From Phycisphaerae bacterium (GTDB lineage: Bacteria; Planctomycetota; Phycisphaerae; Phycisphaerales; UBA1924), in NCBI GenBank assembly GCA_002706885.1, contig PAKY01000113.1, positions 1-41,450 on the forward strand: a stretch of DNA of 41,450 bases, in the 5' to 3' direction. Of the stretch, positions 16,108 to 24,963 are shown piece by piece. Position 1 is the first letter of the stretch; every line of letters starts with the position of its first letter. Below the pieces are notes generated by a model. It did not search any database and was not told the origin of the DNA. It was given only the letters and a program-made list of their open reading frames with translations. The translations under genes were made by a program, and so were the position numbers.

Positions 16108-17976
16108 TTATCCGCCAGTCGAGTCGGGACGGACCTCTTTGTACACCGCGCCATCCACAAACCCCTGGAGCTTCCTCGCCCGAACAGGGTGTTGCAGCTT
16201 CCGGATGGCCTTGGCCTCGACCTGACGGACCCGTTCACGCGTCACCTTGAAGATTCGACCAACCTCTTCAAGGGTATAGGTATACCCGTCTCCGATGCCG
16301 TAGCGGAGCTTGATGATCTCGCGTTCGCGGTACGTGAGGGTCTTGAGGACCTGCTCGATGCGCTGGGTGAGCATCTCCTGGGTCGCGGTATCCGAGGGGG
16401 CGGACTGGCGGTCGTCTTCGATGAAGTCGCCGAAGTAGCTGTCCTCGCTCTCGCCGACCGGTCGGTCGAGGCTGACGGGGTGGCGGCTGATCTTCATCAC
16501 CCGGCGGGTCTCGGTGACGCTGAGTCCGGCCTGCTCCGCGAGTTCCTCGACCGTCGGCTCGATGCCGGTCTGCTGAAGGACCTGCTTCTGGATGTTCCGA
16601 AGCTTGGTCATCGTCTCGATCATGTGGACCGGGATGCGGATGGTGCGGGCGTGGTCGGCGATGGCGCGGGTGATGGCCTGACGGATCCACCAGGTCGCGT
16701 AGGTGCTGAACTTGTAGCCGCGCTTGTACTCGTACTTGTCGACGGCGCGCATCAGGCCCGTGTTGCCCTCCTGGATGATGTCCAGGAAGCCGAGCCCGCG
16801 GTTCCGATACTTCTTGGCGATCGACACGACGAGGCGGAGGTTGCCGCCCGAGAGGTCGCGCTTGGCCTGCTCATACTCCCAGAACACGGTGTCGAGGCTC
16901 TTCATCCGCGTCGCGAGGTCGGCCGCGTCTTCCTTGACGAGGTCGAGGAGGCCGTTGAGCTCTTCCTCCATGACCGCCACGTCCTCTGCGTCGCGCTTGC
17001 TTCCAGCGCGTGAGGCGCGGCGCAGGTCCTGCTCGATGCCGCTGAGCTTCTGGCTGATCGAGCGGAGCTTGCGCATCAGCGGGATGATGCGGGCGGTCCG
17101 GAGGCAAAGCTCTTCGAGGAGCGCCGCGATCCGGCGGCGACGGGTGGACATGCGCTCGGTCAGCTTGCGCTTGGCGGCGCCCGTCGCGTCCTTGGCCTTT
17201 TCCCAGTCAGCGGCGTTGAGCGCCAGGAGCTTTTCGACGGTGACGAGGTTCGTCGGGATTCGGCGGGCGATCTTTTCCTTGTGGTTCTCGTCCGCGGTCG
17301 AGATGCGCATGGTGCGGTCGAAGGGCAGGTCGCCCGCGTCGACCTGGCGGAGGACCGCGACGGCCTCGGTGGCGACGTAGTCGCTCTCGAAGCATCGGCG
17401 GCGGAAGATCATGCGCGTGGTCTCGATCTTCTTTGCGAGGCGGATCTCTTCGTCCCGCGTGAGCAACGGGATCGAGCCCATCTGCGAGAGGTACATGCGC
17501 ACAGGGTCGTCGATGCGCTTGGTCGAGCTCTCGTCGCCTGCGGCCTCCTCGAGGTCGCGTTGGAGCGTGGACTCGTCCATCGACTCGGCCTCGGCGACGT
17601 CGCGCTCGGCCTGGGACATCGGCACCTGGACCTCGGGGGTCGGGCCGTGGTTCGATTCGGCGTTGATGCGCGCTCGGACGGCCTCGCTGTCCTCGCGACG
17701 TTCGCCGCCCGCGACGCTCATCGCGCGGAAGGCCTCGTCGCGGTCTTCGGGCGGGGCGGCGGCCTTCGCGCGGCGGGCGCGGAAGAGCCGGGCGCGGTAC
17801 TCGAGCTCATCGACCATCTCGACGCCCAGCTCGTCGAGGTGCACGAGCAGGCCGTCTACCTCACCCGGATCGACCATCTCGTCGGGAAGAGCGTTGTTGA
17901 GCTCCTCGTAGCTGAGCCAGCCTCTCTTGCGCGACTCGGCGAACAGGGTTGTCAACTGATCCGGCAGGTTCTGCAT
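16108..17976 (-). CDS. rpoD: RNA polymerase primary sigma factor (sigma-70/RpoD)
   Basis: Directs RNA polymerase to housekeeping promoters. The protein has 622 residues. N-terminal region 1.1 is followed by an acidic linker and region 1.2 ([22 protein letters not shown]). A non-conserved region of about 190 residues comes next. Region 2 has [37 protein letters not shown] and [17 protein letters not shown], which carries the -10-melting aromatic residues. Region 3 has [12 protein letters not shown]. Region 4 has [20 protein letters not shown], the -35-binding helix-turn-helix. The ATG at 17974-17976 was preferred over the adjacent TTG. It lies 63 bases downstream of dnaG, so the two form the dnaG-rpoD core of the classical macromolecular-synthesis operon. 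Confidence 0.97.
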   Translation of the reverse strand: MQNLPDQLTTLFAESRKRGWLSYEELNNALPDEMVDPGEVDGLLVHLDELGVEMVDELEYRARLFRARRAKAAAPPEDRDEAFRAMSVAGGERREDSEAVRARINAESNHGPTPEVQVPMSQAERDVAEAESMDESTLQRDLEEAAGDESSTKRIDDPVRMYLSQMGSIPLLTRDEEIRLAKKIETTRMIFRRRCFESDYVATEAVAVLRQVDAGDLPFDRTMRISTADENHKEKIARRIPTNLVTVEKLLALNAADWEKAKDATGAAKRKLTERMSTRRRRIAALLEELCLRTARIIPLMRKLRSISQKLSGIEQDLRRASRAGSKRDAEDVAVMEEELNGLLDLVKEDAADLATRMKSLDTVFWEYEQAKRDLSGGNLRLVVSIAKKYRNRGLGFLDIIQEGNTGLMRAVDKYEYKRGYKFSTYATWWIRQAITRAIADHARTIRIPVHMIETMTKLRNIQKQVLQQTGIEPTVEELAEQAGLSVTETRRVMKISRHPVSLDRPVGESEDSYFGDFIEDDRQSAPSDTATQEMLTQRIEQVLKTLTYREREIIKLRYGIGDGYTYTLEEVGRIFKVTRERVRQVEAKAIRKLQHPVRARKLQGFVDGAVYKEVRPDSTGG

Positions 17977-18039
17977 CAACGCTTCCGCTCCCGACCCCGC
18001 GGCGGTCCTGCCACGGCCATCGATGACTCTAGACCAAAA

Positions 18040-19842
18040 TCACGCGCGGGGCTTGCGCCGTCCATAGGGCGAGGCGCCGGAAACGCCGCCGCGGGCGCGG
18101 AGCGCGGCGAGGCGATCGGCGACGGTGACTTCAGGGGAGGCGTCGGAGGACGACGCGTCGCGGAACTTGTTCAGCAGATGATTGAACAAGGTTTCGACCG
18201 CCTGCGGCTCCTCGCCTGCGGCCTCCGTCGCTCGTTGTTCGAGCGTCGCCGCGGCGGAGGCGATCTCGGGGTCATCGAAAATCGGTCGCCCATTCGTGCT
18301 GGCGGTTTGCGCCACATGGAGGATCGCTGTCACCCGTGGATCGGTCGGATCGGGGATGTCGACGCCGTTGAGTCGCTCAATGAGCGCCGGTTCGGCGAGA
18401 AGACACCCGACCATGTACTCGGCGTCCTCGAGGCGTCCGACGCGGAGTTCACGGAGCGGACGGTCCGGGTCGGCGTCCGCTCGCGCCCCGATCGGCTGCG
18501 ATCTCGCGCTCCTTCCTGACGGGAGCGACGCGAGCAGTTCGGTCTGCGGGACGCCCGACGCGGCGGCGAGCCTTTCCAGCAGCAGGCGCCGCTCCATGGG
18601 ACTCATGCGGGTGAGTCCGAGGTCGGCGAGGCGTCGGAGTTCGTCCTCGAGCGTGCGAGAGGCGAGGCCGGGGCCGGCGCCCGCGAGCTTGGCCGCGAGT
18701 CGTCGGCCCCAGAAATCGACGACGTGCTCGGCCGCCTCGAGGGCTCGGCGGAGCTGCTCGGCGCCGCCGTCGCGTTTGAGCAGTTCGTCGGGGTCCTTGG
18801 CGTCGGTCACCGACGAGAGGACGGCGACGCCGACGTCCACCTTCGACGCCAGAACAACCTCGAACGCGCGGTCGGCGGCGTGCTGACCCGCCTCGTCGCC
18901 GTCGAAGAGCAGGACGACGCGGGCGCACAGGCCGCGAAGCTTGCGGGCATGCTCCGAGGTGAACGCGGTGCCGAGCGTGCCGACGACGTGTTCGACGCCC
19001 GCCTGATGGCACGCGATGACGTCGGTGTAGCCCTCGACAACCACCGCGGTGTCTTCGCGACGGATGGCGTTGCGGGCGTGGGGGAGCCCGAAGAGGGCGG
19101 TCGACTTCTTGAACGCTGGCGTATCGGGGCTGTTGAGGTACTTGGGGTCGTCGGCGTCGTCGATGCGGCGGGCGCCGAAGGCTATGACGTCGCCGCTCTC
19201 GCCGTGGATCGGGAAGATCAGGCGGTTGCGCAGGCCGTCGTACAGATGGTCGGCGTTGTCCTTTCGCTTGAGCAGACCGGCGGCGACGAGGGAGCGGACG
19301 TCCCAGTCGCTGCGTTCGGCCATGGTCTTGAGCCCGTCCCACCGATCGGCGGCGGCGCCGATGCCGAATCGCTCGACCATGGCGTCGGAGATACCACGGC
19401 GTGCGATCAACTCGCGGGCGGCGCGGCCGTGTTCGGGATGGCTGAGCAGCGCCTGGAAGTACCGAGCTGCGAGGCCGTTCACGCTCACGACATCCTGACG
19501 GCTGGCCGAGGGTGAGTTTGGGGTGTCACTCCGCCCATTGGAACTCGTTCGTTTAGGGGGTTCAAGGCCTGCCCGGTCGGCCAGCATCCGGAGAGCGTCG
19601 ATGAATTCGATGCCGTGGTAGCGCTGAACGAAGGTGAAGACGTCGCCGCCAGCGCCGCAGACGGGGCACCAGAACATGTCCTTCGAGGGAATCACCGCCA
19701 TTGAGGGGTTGTGATCGTCGTGGAAGGGACAGAGACCGACGAGCTCGCGTCCCTTGGACTTGAGGGTGAGACGCTCGCCCACGACACCCGCGATGTCGGA
19801 GGCCTCTCGCACTTGCAGCTTGAATTGCTCCCACTCGTCCAC
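18040..19842 (-). CDS. dnaG: DNA primase
   Basis: Makes RNA primers at the replication fork. The protein has 600 residues. The N-terminal CHC2 zinc ribbon has C38, H41, C59 and C62 (CPFH...CPVC). The catalytic TOPRIM core has VVEGYTDVIACHQAG and LLFDGDEAGQHAADRA. The C-terminal third is the helicase-interaction region and is less conserved. A GTG start is used, with AGGGG nine bases upstream. It is upstream of rpoD on the same strand and divergent from the acylphosphatase gene, with only about 50 bases between them. Confidence 0.95.
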   Translation of the reverse strand: MDEWEQFKLQVREASDIAGVVGERLTLKSKGRELVGLCPFHDDHNPSMAVIPSKDMFWCPVCGAGGDVFTFVQRYHGIEFIDALRMLADRAGLEPPKRTSSNGRSDTPNSPSASRQDVVSVNGLAARYFQALLSHPEHGRAARELIARRGISDAMVERFGIGAAADRWDGLKTMAERSDWDVRSLVAAGLLKRKDNADHLYDGLRNRLIFPIHGESGDVIAFGARRIDDADDPKYLNSPDTPAFKKSTALFGLPHARNAIRREDTAVVVEGYTDVIACHQAGVEHVVGTLGTAFTSEHARKLRGLCARVVLLFDGDEAGQHAADRAFEVVLASKVDVGVAVLSSVTDAKDPDELLKRDGGAEQLRRALEAAEHVVDFWGRRLAAKLAGAGPGLASRTLEDELRRLADLGLTRMSPMERRLLLERLAAASGVPQTELLASLPSGRSARSQPIGARADADPDRPLRELRVGRLEDAEYMVGCLLAEPALIERLNGVDIPDPTDPRVTAILHVAQTASTNGRPIFDDPEIASAAATLEQRATEAAGEEPQAVETLFNHLLNKFRDASSSDASPEVTVADRLAALRARGGVSGASPYGRRKPRA

Positions 19843-19887
19843 TGATCGTGACCCCTGAGTCCCGACGCGGCCGTTTTGGCGGCGCGG

Positions 19888-19893
19888 TACAAC
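19888..19893 (+). promoter_or_regulatory. Candidate leaderless promoter -10 (TACAAC) of the acylphosphatase gene
   Basis: TACAAC (four of six to TATAAT) lies six bases before the second in-frame ATG (19900), the same geometry as other starts in this window. It does not end in T, so it is the weakest member of the set. Confidence 0.3.
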
Positions 19894-19899
19894 ATGGTC

Positions 19900-20169
19900 A
19901 TGGTACGGGCTCGGGTGAGCTACACGGGGCGGGTTCAGGGCGTCGGCTTCCGAGCGACGGCCCAGTCCATCGCCGAGCGGGGCGGGGTCGTCGGGTGGGT
20001 GCGGAACGAAGCGGACGGATCCGTCACGCTTGAGGCTCAGGGAGCGGCCGAATCGGTCGAGGCGGTGCTGGTCAGCGTTCTGGAGCGGATGTCACGATGG
20101 ATCGAGAGCGAGGTTCGCGAGGAGATCGCGGTGGTTGAGGATGAGCGGTCGTTCGAGGTCAGGCGGTAG
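19900..20169 (+). CDS. acyP: Acylphosphatase
   Basis: A small cytoplasmic enzyme that hydrolyses acyl phosphates. The 89-residue length is normal for the family. The signature GRVQGVGFRATAQSIA has the catalytic Arg of VGFR; VGWVRNEADGSVTLEAQG has the catalytic Asn in the expected place. The ATG at 19900 was chosen from the position of a TACAAC hexamer; an ATG at 19894 is equally open. No Shine-Dalgarno site is present. It begins a rightward cluster with a HAD phosphatase, a DUF418 protein, two unrecognised proteins and clpX. Confidence 0.93.
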   Translation: MVRARVSYTGRVQGVGFRATAQSIAERGGVVGWVRNEADGSVTLEAQGAAESVEAVLVSVLERMSRWIESEVREEIAVVEDERSFEVRR

Positions 20170-20182
20170 GGGGCAGCGGTCG

Positions 20183-20866
20183 GTGCTGGTGCTCTTCGAT
20201 GTCGATCTCACACTCATCGATACCCAGGGCGCGGGCCGTGGCGCGATGGTCGCGGCCGGCCGGGCGATCTTCGGCGACGATTTTCACTCCGAAGGCGTGC
20301 CGTTCGCGGGGCGGATCGATCCCCTGATCCTCCGAGATCTGCTCGTGGCCAACGGGATTGCTCCGACGCCGAATCACGCGGCATCTATGCGTTCCGCGTA
20401 TGTGGAGCGCCTCGGCGCGATGCTCGATGGTCGCGTGCGGACGCTTCCCGGCGCGGTTGCGTTGCTCGATGCGTTGGATGCGGTCGAGGAGGTCACGGTG
20501 GGCGTGCTGACCGGGAACTTCGAGGAGACCGGTGGTATGAAACTGCGTGCCGCGGGGATCGACCCTGAACGCTTCGCGGTGCAGGCGTGGGGCGACGGGT
20601 CGCCTTTCGACCCGCCGGCGCGGGAGCATCTGCCTCCGGTTGCGATCGAGCGGTACGTCGCGCTTCACGGTCGATCGCCGCGGTCGGTCACGATTGTCGG
20701 TGATACGTCGCACGATGTAGCGTGCGCTATGGCGAATGGGTGTCGCTCGCTGGGCGTTACGACAGGGCGGACATCGTTGGACGAGCTGTCACGGGCTGGG
20801 GCGGATCGGGTCGTCGAGGATCTCTCGTCGACCGAGGAGGTGATGTCGTGGCTGATGGAGCGGTAG
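20183..20866 (+). CDS. HAD-superfamily hydrolase (phosphoglycolate-phosphatase-like)
   Basis: A 227-residue phosphatase of the haloacid dehalogenase fold. Motif I is FDVDLTLIDT, with the nucleophilic and general-acid Asp; motif II is VGVLTGN; motif III/IV is IVGDTSHDVACAMANG. A helical cap lies between motifs I and II (about 20-95), as in phosphoglycolate phosphatase and beta-phosphoglucomutase relatives. The natural substrate cannot be told. The GTG start was chosen because AGGGGG lies nine bases upstream and the HAD strand begins at once. A longer ATG start at 20141 would overlap the acylphosphatase gene. Its end overlaps the next gene by 19 bases. Confidence 0.85.
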   Translation: MLVLFDVDLTLIDTQGAGRGAMVAAGRAIFGDDFHSEGVPFAGRIDPLILRDLLVANGIAPTPNHAASMRSAYVERLGAMLDGRVRTLPGAVALLDALDAVEEVTVGVLTGNFEETGGMKLRAAGIDPERFAVQAWGDGSPFDPPAREHLPPVAIERYVALHGRSPRSVTIVGDTSHDVACAMANGCRSLGVTTGRTSLDELSRAGADRVVEDLSSTEEVMSWLMER

Positions 20867-22248
20867 GGACTCGGGCGGTCGAGATGGAGGCGCCTCTCGA
20901 TCGGTCTCCGCGTGATGAACATCGCGTGGAGCCGATTAAGCCGGCGGAGCGGTTCCAGATGATGGACACGCTCCGCGGGTTTGCGCTGCTCGGGATTCTT
21001 GGGCCGAACATCGTCGCGTTCTCATGGCCGCAGGCGGCGGCGGTTGACCCTGGCGAGATGGGCGGCGGGCAATGGAACGAGATCGGCTATGCGGTGGTGT
21101 CGATCTTCTTCCTGGGGAAGATGATGGCGTTGTTCAGCATGCTCTTCGGGGCTGGGCTGGTTGTCTTTGACAAAAAGACGGCGGCGGCGACGGTTCGGGC
21201 CGCCGAGATTTGCTGTACGCAATGTGCTTACCCGTTTTTTGGGTTGGCGTCGCCGGGCCAACGGTTCACTTGCCCGGAGTGTGGCGTTGAACAGGTGGTG
21301 ACATCGTCCGGAACTTCGTCGCTGTCTACCGGGGCGGGGCTGTGGTACCGGCGGATGGCCTGGCTGCTGGTATTCGGGATAGCGCACGCGATCCTGCTCT
21401 GGTACGGCGACATCCTGGTGTGGTACGCGGTGACGGGCATGGCGGCCTTGTGGTGGATGCGAAGGATCGAACCAAAGATCCAGATTGCGATTGGCGCAGG
21501 GCTTCATCTGCTGAGCACCGCGCTCCTGCTGTTGTTCTCGCTCTTCGGCGTCTGGGCAGCGGAGAACGGGCAGGTCGGCGCCGAGGAATTGATGGGCGCC
21601 GACGCGAACGAGACGGCCGCGTACCTCGGGGGGTATGTCGGGATCGTCAGCTACCGCCTCTCCACCGTGCTGTTCATGTGGTTGCTCGGAGCGTTCTTCC
21701 TGCCCGGGGTGACGGGGTTGATGCTCATCGGCGCGGGATTGACGCGGTTGGGTGTGATCACGGGCGAGCGGTCGCCGCGGTTCTATCGATCGCTCGCGGT
21801 CGGCGGGCTTCTCGGCGGTTTCGGCCTGACATTGCTCGCATACTTCGGATTGCGAGCGGCGTCGCCCGCGTACGGCAACTTCCTCTGGCAGTCGGTCTCG
21901 CAGTTCGTGGGGATACCGATTTCGCTCGGATACATGGGTGCCATCGGACTGGTGGTCTCGAGCAGCGCCGCAGGGGCGGTGTCGAGGGCGCTCGCGAACG
22001 TCGGGCGGATGGCGCTGACCAATTACCTGTTGACGTCGATCGTGTGCACGACGATGTTCTACGGGTACGGGTTCGGACTTCTTGGATCGATCGACTACCC
22101 GGGCCTTTGGGGCGTCGTGCTCGGGGTGTGGGTGTTCAACCTGATCTTCAGCGCCCTCTGGCTTCGGTGGTTCCGGTACGGGCCGTTCGAGTGGGCCTGG
22201 CGGTCGTTGACGTACTGGCGCGTCGAGCCGATGCGGAGGGCGGCGTGA
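20848..22248 (+). CDS. DUF418-family membrane protein with inserted zinc ribbon
   Basis: A 466-residue multi-pass membrane protein. The DUF418 features are clear: DTLRGFALLGILGPNIVAF (40-58), FFLGKMMALFSMLFGAGL (87-104), YRRMAWLLVFGIAHAILLWYGDIL (167-190) and a C-terminal LTNYLLTSIV region. The family is widespread but its function is not established. Unusually, a cysteine ribbon (C122/C123, C126...C142, C145, with CPECG) sits in the loop between LLFGAGL and YRRMAWL, where ordinary DUF418 proteins have a short loop. The GTG start has GGAGG seven bases upstream, inside the HAD gene, so translation is probably coupled. ATG at 20884 is an alternative start. Confidence 0.82.
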   Translation: MADGAVGTRAVEMEAPLDRSPRDEHRVEPIKPAERFQMMDTLRGFALLGILGPNIVAFSWPQAAAVDPGEMGGGQWNEIGYAVVSIFFLGKMMALFSMLFGAGLVVFDKKTAAATVRAAEICCTQCAYPFFGLASPGQRFTCPECGVEQVVTSSGTSSLSTGAGLWYRRMAWLLVFGIAHAILLWYGDILVWYAVTGMAALWWMRRIEPKIQIAIGAGLHLLSTALLLLFSLFGVWAAENGQVGAEELMGADANETAAYLGGYVGIVSYRLSTVLFMWLLGAFFLPGVTGLMLIGAGLTRLGVITGERSPRFYRSLAVGGLLGGFGLTLLAYFGLRAASPAYGNFLWQSVSQFVGIPISLGYMGAIGLVVSSSAAGAVSRALANVGRMALTNYLLTSIVCTTMFYGYGFGLLGSIDYPGLWGVVLGVWVFNLIFSALWLRWFRYGPFEWAWRSLTYWRVEPMRRAA

Positions 22249-22252
22249 CCCG

Positions 22253-22258
22253 TACACT
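22253..22258 (+). promoter_or_regulatory. Candidate leaderless promoter -10 (TACACT)
   Basis: TACACT, six bases (GCGTCC), then ATG at 22265. Hexamer and spacing are identical to wecA and lpxA. It lies in the 16-base gap after the DUF418 gene. Confidence 0.5.
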
Positions 22259-22264
22259 GCGTCC

Positions 22265-23041
22265 ATGACCGAGGGCTACCGGGCGCTGTGCTCGGATTTC
22301 TACATCAACCAGAAGCTGAGCGTGAAGCTCGATCTGCCGCGCAGCCGCGAGACCATGCTCGACCTGTTCGAGCGGGTGCGTCGTCAGTTTCCGACGATGT
22401 CGTCGTTCAGGCGGTACAAGGACGAACTCGCGCTGGAGAGCCCGCTCGATGAGCCGCCGCACCGGTGGCTGGCGGTGCGGTCTTCGAACATCCGTTCCGG
22501 CGTCGTGAACCCGGAACGGACGGCGGACGGATACGGGCTGCACAAGGCCGTGCTCGAGGTGGCGCCGTTCTTCCTGTCGATCAGTCCGCTCGATCTGGAA
22601 TACATCGAGTTGCTCTATGGGTTCGACCTCGCGTGTTCGACGAATCACGACGCGCTTGTGGCGAGAGCGCTGCTCGAAGGGTCACCGTTGGCGTCGCTGT
22701 TCGATGTGGAGAACGCGATCCCGATCGACTTCCAACCGCTCATTGGTCTGCTTGCGCTGCAGCCGGGTTCGGGTCAGTTCGGCGACGCCGGCACGCACAC
22801 CGAGGTGCACTACGAGGTGAAGACGCGATCGACGCTCGCCTCGAGTCTCGATCCGGACCGCGGGTCGGAGCCGATCAGTGTGTACCTGACGCTGCGGCGG
22901 TACGAGCCGGTGACGGACCTCAAGCGGCTTCCGGAGATGTTCGGCGAACTGGCCGAGATCGGGGAGGAACTGGCGAGTTCTCGTGTGCTGCCCAATCTGG
23001 TGGCGCCGATCCGCGAAGCCATCGCGTCGGAGGAGGCGTAG
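22265..23041 (+). CDS. Unrecognised protein, 258 residues
   Basis: I do not recognise a family with confidence. The protein is soluble, without signal peptide or membrane segment. It starts MTEGYRALCSDFYINQKLSV and has a regular mixture of predicted strands and helices (LPRSRETMLDLFERVRRQFP, FFLSISPLDLEYIELLYGF). A repeated motif of acidic and aromatic residues near the middle (YGFDLACSTNHDALVARAL) and a beta-rich stretch (TEVHYEVKTR...ISVYLTLRRYEP) suggest a compact alpha/beta fold. It has no Shine-Dalgarno site but has TACACT six bases upstream, so it is likely transcribed from its own promoter. The next gene begins one base after its stop, with the Shine-Dalgarno site AGGAGG inside this gene's last codons. 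Confidence 0.85.
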   Translation: MTEGYRALCSDFYINQKLSVKLDLPRSRETMLDLFERVRRQFPTMSSFRRYKDELALESPLDEPPHRWLAVRSSNIRSGVVNPERTADGYGLHKAVLEVAPFFLSISPLDLEYIELLYGFDLACSTNHDALVARALLEGSPLASLFDVENAIPIDFQPLIGLLALQPGSGQFGDAGTHTEVHYEVKTRSTLASSLDPDRGSEPISVYLTLRRYEPVTDLKRLPEMFGELAEIGEELASSRVLPNLVAPIREAIASEEA

Positions 23042-23377
23042 GTGGGGATGGGTTCGGTGATCGCGCAGTCGGCGTCGAGCGGCGAGGTCGGCGGCATTCT
23101 GCTGTGGGTTGGCGTTCTGATCGGTCTGGTGGTGGTTGCGAGCATCGGTATGGTCGCGATACGGCGGCATTTTCTTGGACCTGCGAAGAGCGAGAATGTC
23201 GAGCGGGGTTTTCTGGATGACCTCCGCGCGATGCGCGACAGCGGTGAGATCTCGGCGGAAGAATTTGATCTGGCGAAACGATCGATGGTGAACGCGATCG
23301 CAGGTCGAAAAGGGACGAAGACAGAAGAAGGCATCGAGTCGATGAAGACTCTGGAGAACGGCGGCGCGGACCGCTAG
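23042..23377 (+). CDS. Small membrane protein with SHOCT-like C-terminus
   Basis: A 111-residue protein. One hydrophobic segment (about residues 18-41, GILLWVGVLIGLVVVASIGM) is followed by a basic boundary (AIRRHF) and a C-terminal helical hairpin, FLDDLRAMRDSGEISAEEFD, that resembles SHOCT/short-C-terminal domains (LxxLxxGxIxxxEF). Function unknown; such tails often mediate oligomerisation. The GTG start has AGGAGG five bases upstream; ATG at 23048 is also possible. It lies between an unrecognised protein and clpX on the same strand. Confidence 0.75.
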   Translation: MGMGSVIAQSASSGEVGGILLWVGVLIGLVVVASIGMVAIRRHFLGPAKSENVERGFLDDLRAMRDSGEISAEEFDLAKRSMVNAIAGRKGTKTEEGIESMKTLENGGADR

Positions 23378-23529
23378 CCTCGCGTTGAGGCCGTCGTATC
23401 GATGGAATGGCGCGTTTCGCGCGTCTCTTCCGTCATGTTTGTTGTCCGGACGGCCGATAGACGCCACCATCTGGGGACCAGATGCACACCAGGCAGGGAA
23501 GCGAGCACGCAGTGGAGAGGCCTTTGGCT

Positions 23530-24963
23530 ATGACAGAACGCACGGGGCGTCGTCCGAACGAGTGGCTGGCTTCCAGGCTGAGCGGCAACGGTTCCGGCTC
23601 GGGCGAAGGCTCGGGTGAGGGTGGATCGGGCAGCGGTGGTTCCGGCGGCGGCTCGGGCTCAGGCAGCGGTTCGGGTTCGGGCTCTGGCGGCGGCGGCTTC
23701 CGCGGGCGTCGCGTGACGACGTGCTCGTTCTGCGGTAAGACGAGCCGCGAGGTCGGGCCGATGGTCGAAGGCCCGAGCGAGGTCTACATCTGCAACAACT
23801 GCGTCGACCTCTGTCAAAACATCTTCCGCCAGGAGCGGCGTCGGGTGGGCAGCGCTTCGAGCACGCTTTCCGACGTGCCGTCACCCAGCAAGATCAAGTC
23901 GTTCCTCGACGAGTACGTCATCGGCCAGCATGACGCGAAGAAGGCGTTGTCGGTCGCGGTGCATGCGCACTACAAGCGGCTGCTGCACGCCGAGAGCGAC
24001 GACGCGGGGAGCATCGAGCTCGACAAGTCGAACATCCTGTTCATCGGCGCCACCGGCAGTGGCAAGACGCTGCTCGCTCGTACGCTCGCGCGGATGCTCA
24101 AGGTTCCGTTCGCCATCGGTGACGCGACGACATTGACCGAGGCGGGCTATGTCGGCGAGGACGTCGAGAACCTGCTGCTCAAGCTGCTCCAGGCCGCGGA
24201 CTTCGATGTCGAGGCGGCGCAGCGGGGCATTATCTACATCGACGAGATCGATAAGGTCGGCAAGACCAGCAACAACGTCTCGATCACCCGCGACGTCTCG
24301 GGCGAGGGCGTGCAGCGTTCGCTTCTGAAGATGCTCGAGGGCACGGTCGCGAACGTCCCGCCGCAGGGCGGGCGGAAGCACCCCGAGCAGCAGTACATCC
24401 AGTTCGACACGAGCCAGGTGCTGTTCATCTGCGGCGGCACGTTCGTCGGGCTCGAGGACATCATCCGTCGGCGCGTGGGCAAGACCCGCATCGGCTTCGC
24501 GGGCGGTGACGACACGCGTCCGCTCAACGCGGAGCAGGAGCGGCTCCAGCTTCTCGGCCAGGTGACGAACGAGGACGTCGTTGAGTTCGGGCTGATCCCG
24601 GAGCTGGTGGGTCGTCTGCCCATCATGACGCCGCTGATGCCGCTCGACATCGATGCCCTGGTCAAGATCCTGACCGAGCCGAAGAACGCCATCGTGCGTC
24701 AGTACCAGCAGCTCTTCCGCTTCGAGGGCGCCGAGCTTACCTTCACCGAGGGGGCGCTCCGCGAGATCGCGAACCGCGCCGTCCAGCGCAAGACGGGCGC
24801 CCGCGCCCTTCGAGCGGTGATGGAAGAGATCATGCTCGACCTGATGTACGACCTGCCCGATCTGGACAACCAGAACGCCGAGTACGTCATCGATGAGGCG
24901 ACGCTGCGGACCAAGACCGCCACGCTCGGCGATCTCCGCGTCAAGCGGGCGGAGACGGCCTGA
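23530..24963 (+). CDS. clpX: ATP-dependent Clp protease ATP-binding subunit ClpX
   Basis: A hexameric unfoldase that feeds substrates to ClpP. The protein has 477 residues, longer than usual because of a Gly/Ser-rich low-complexity tail at 19-57. The zinc-binding domain follows (C65, C68, C88, C91). The AAA+ module has Walker A GATGSGKT (173-180), the pore loop GYVGED, Walker B YIDEID (236-241), sensor and arginine-finger region ELVGRLP, and the IGF loop (RIGFAG) that docks ClpP, so a ClpP partner is expected outside the window. The ATG at 23530 has GAGAGG nine bases upstream; ATG at 23482 with GGGGA is possible. The coding end overlaps the converging neighbour by 23 bases. Confidence 0.95.
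   Translation: MTERTGRRPNEWLASRLSGNGSGSGEGSGEGGSGSGGSGGGSGSGSGSGSGSGGGGFRGRRVTTCSFCGKTSREVGPMVEGPSEVYICNNCVDLCQNIFRQERRRVGSASSTLSDVPSPSKIKSFLDEYVIGQHDAKKALSVAVHAHYKRLLHAESDDAGSIELDKSNILFIGATGSGKTLLARTLARMLKVPFAIGDATTLTEAGYVGEDVENLLLKLLQAADFDVEAAQRGIIYIDEIDKVGKTSNNVSITRDVSGEGVQRSLLKMLEGTVANVPPQGGRKHPEQQYIQFDTSQVLFICGGTFVGLEDIIRRRVGKTRIGFAGGDDTRPLNAEQERLQLLGQVTNEDVVEFGLIPELVGRLPIMTPLMPLDIDALVKILTEPKNAIVRQYQQLFRFEGAELTFTEGALREIANRAVQRKTGARALRAVMEEIMLDLMYDLPDLDNQNAEYVIDEATLRTKTATLGDLRVKRAETA

Noticed and set aside
16098-16110. TAACA-tgc-TGTTA palindrome, LexA-box-like
   Set aside because: Only five bases per arm, overlaps the rpoD stop codon, and lies downstream of the gene it might control.
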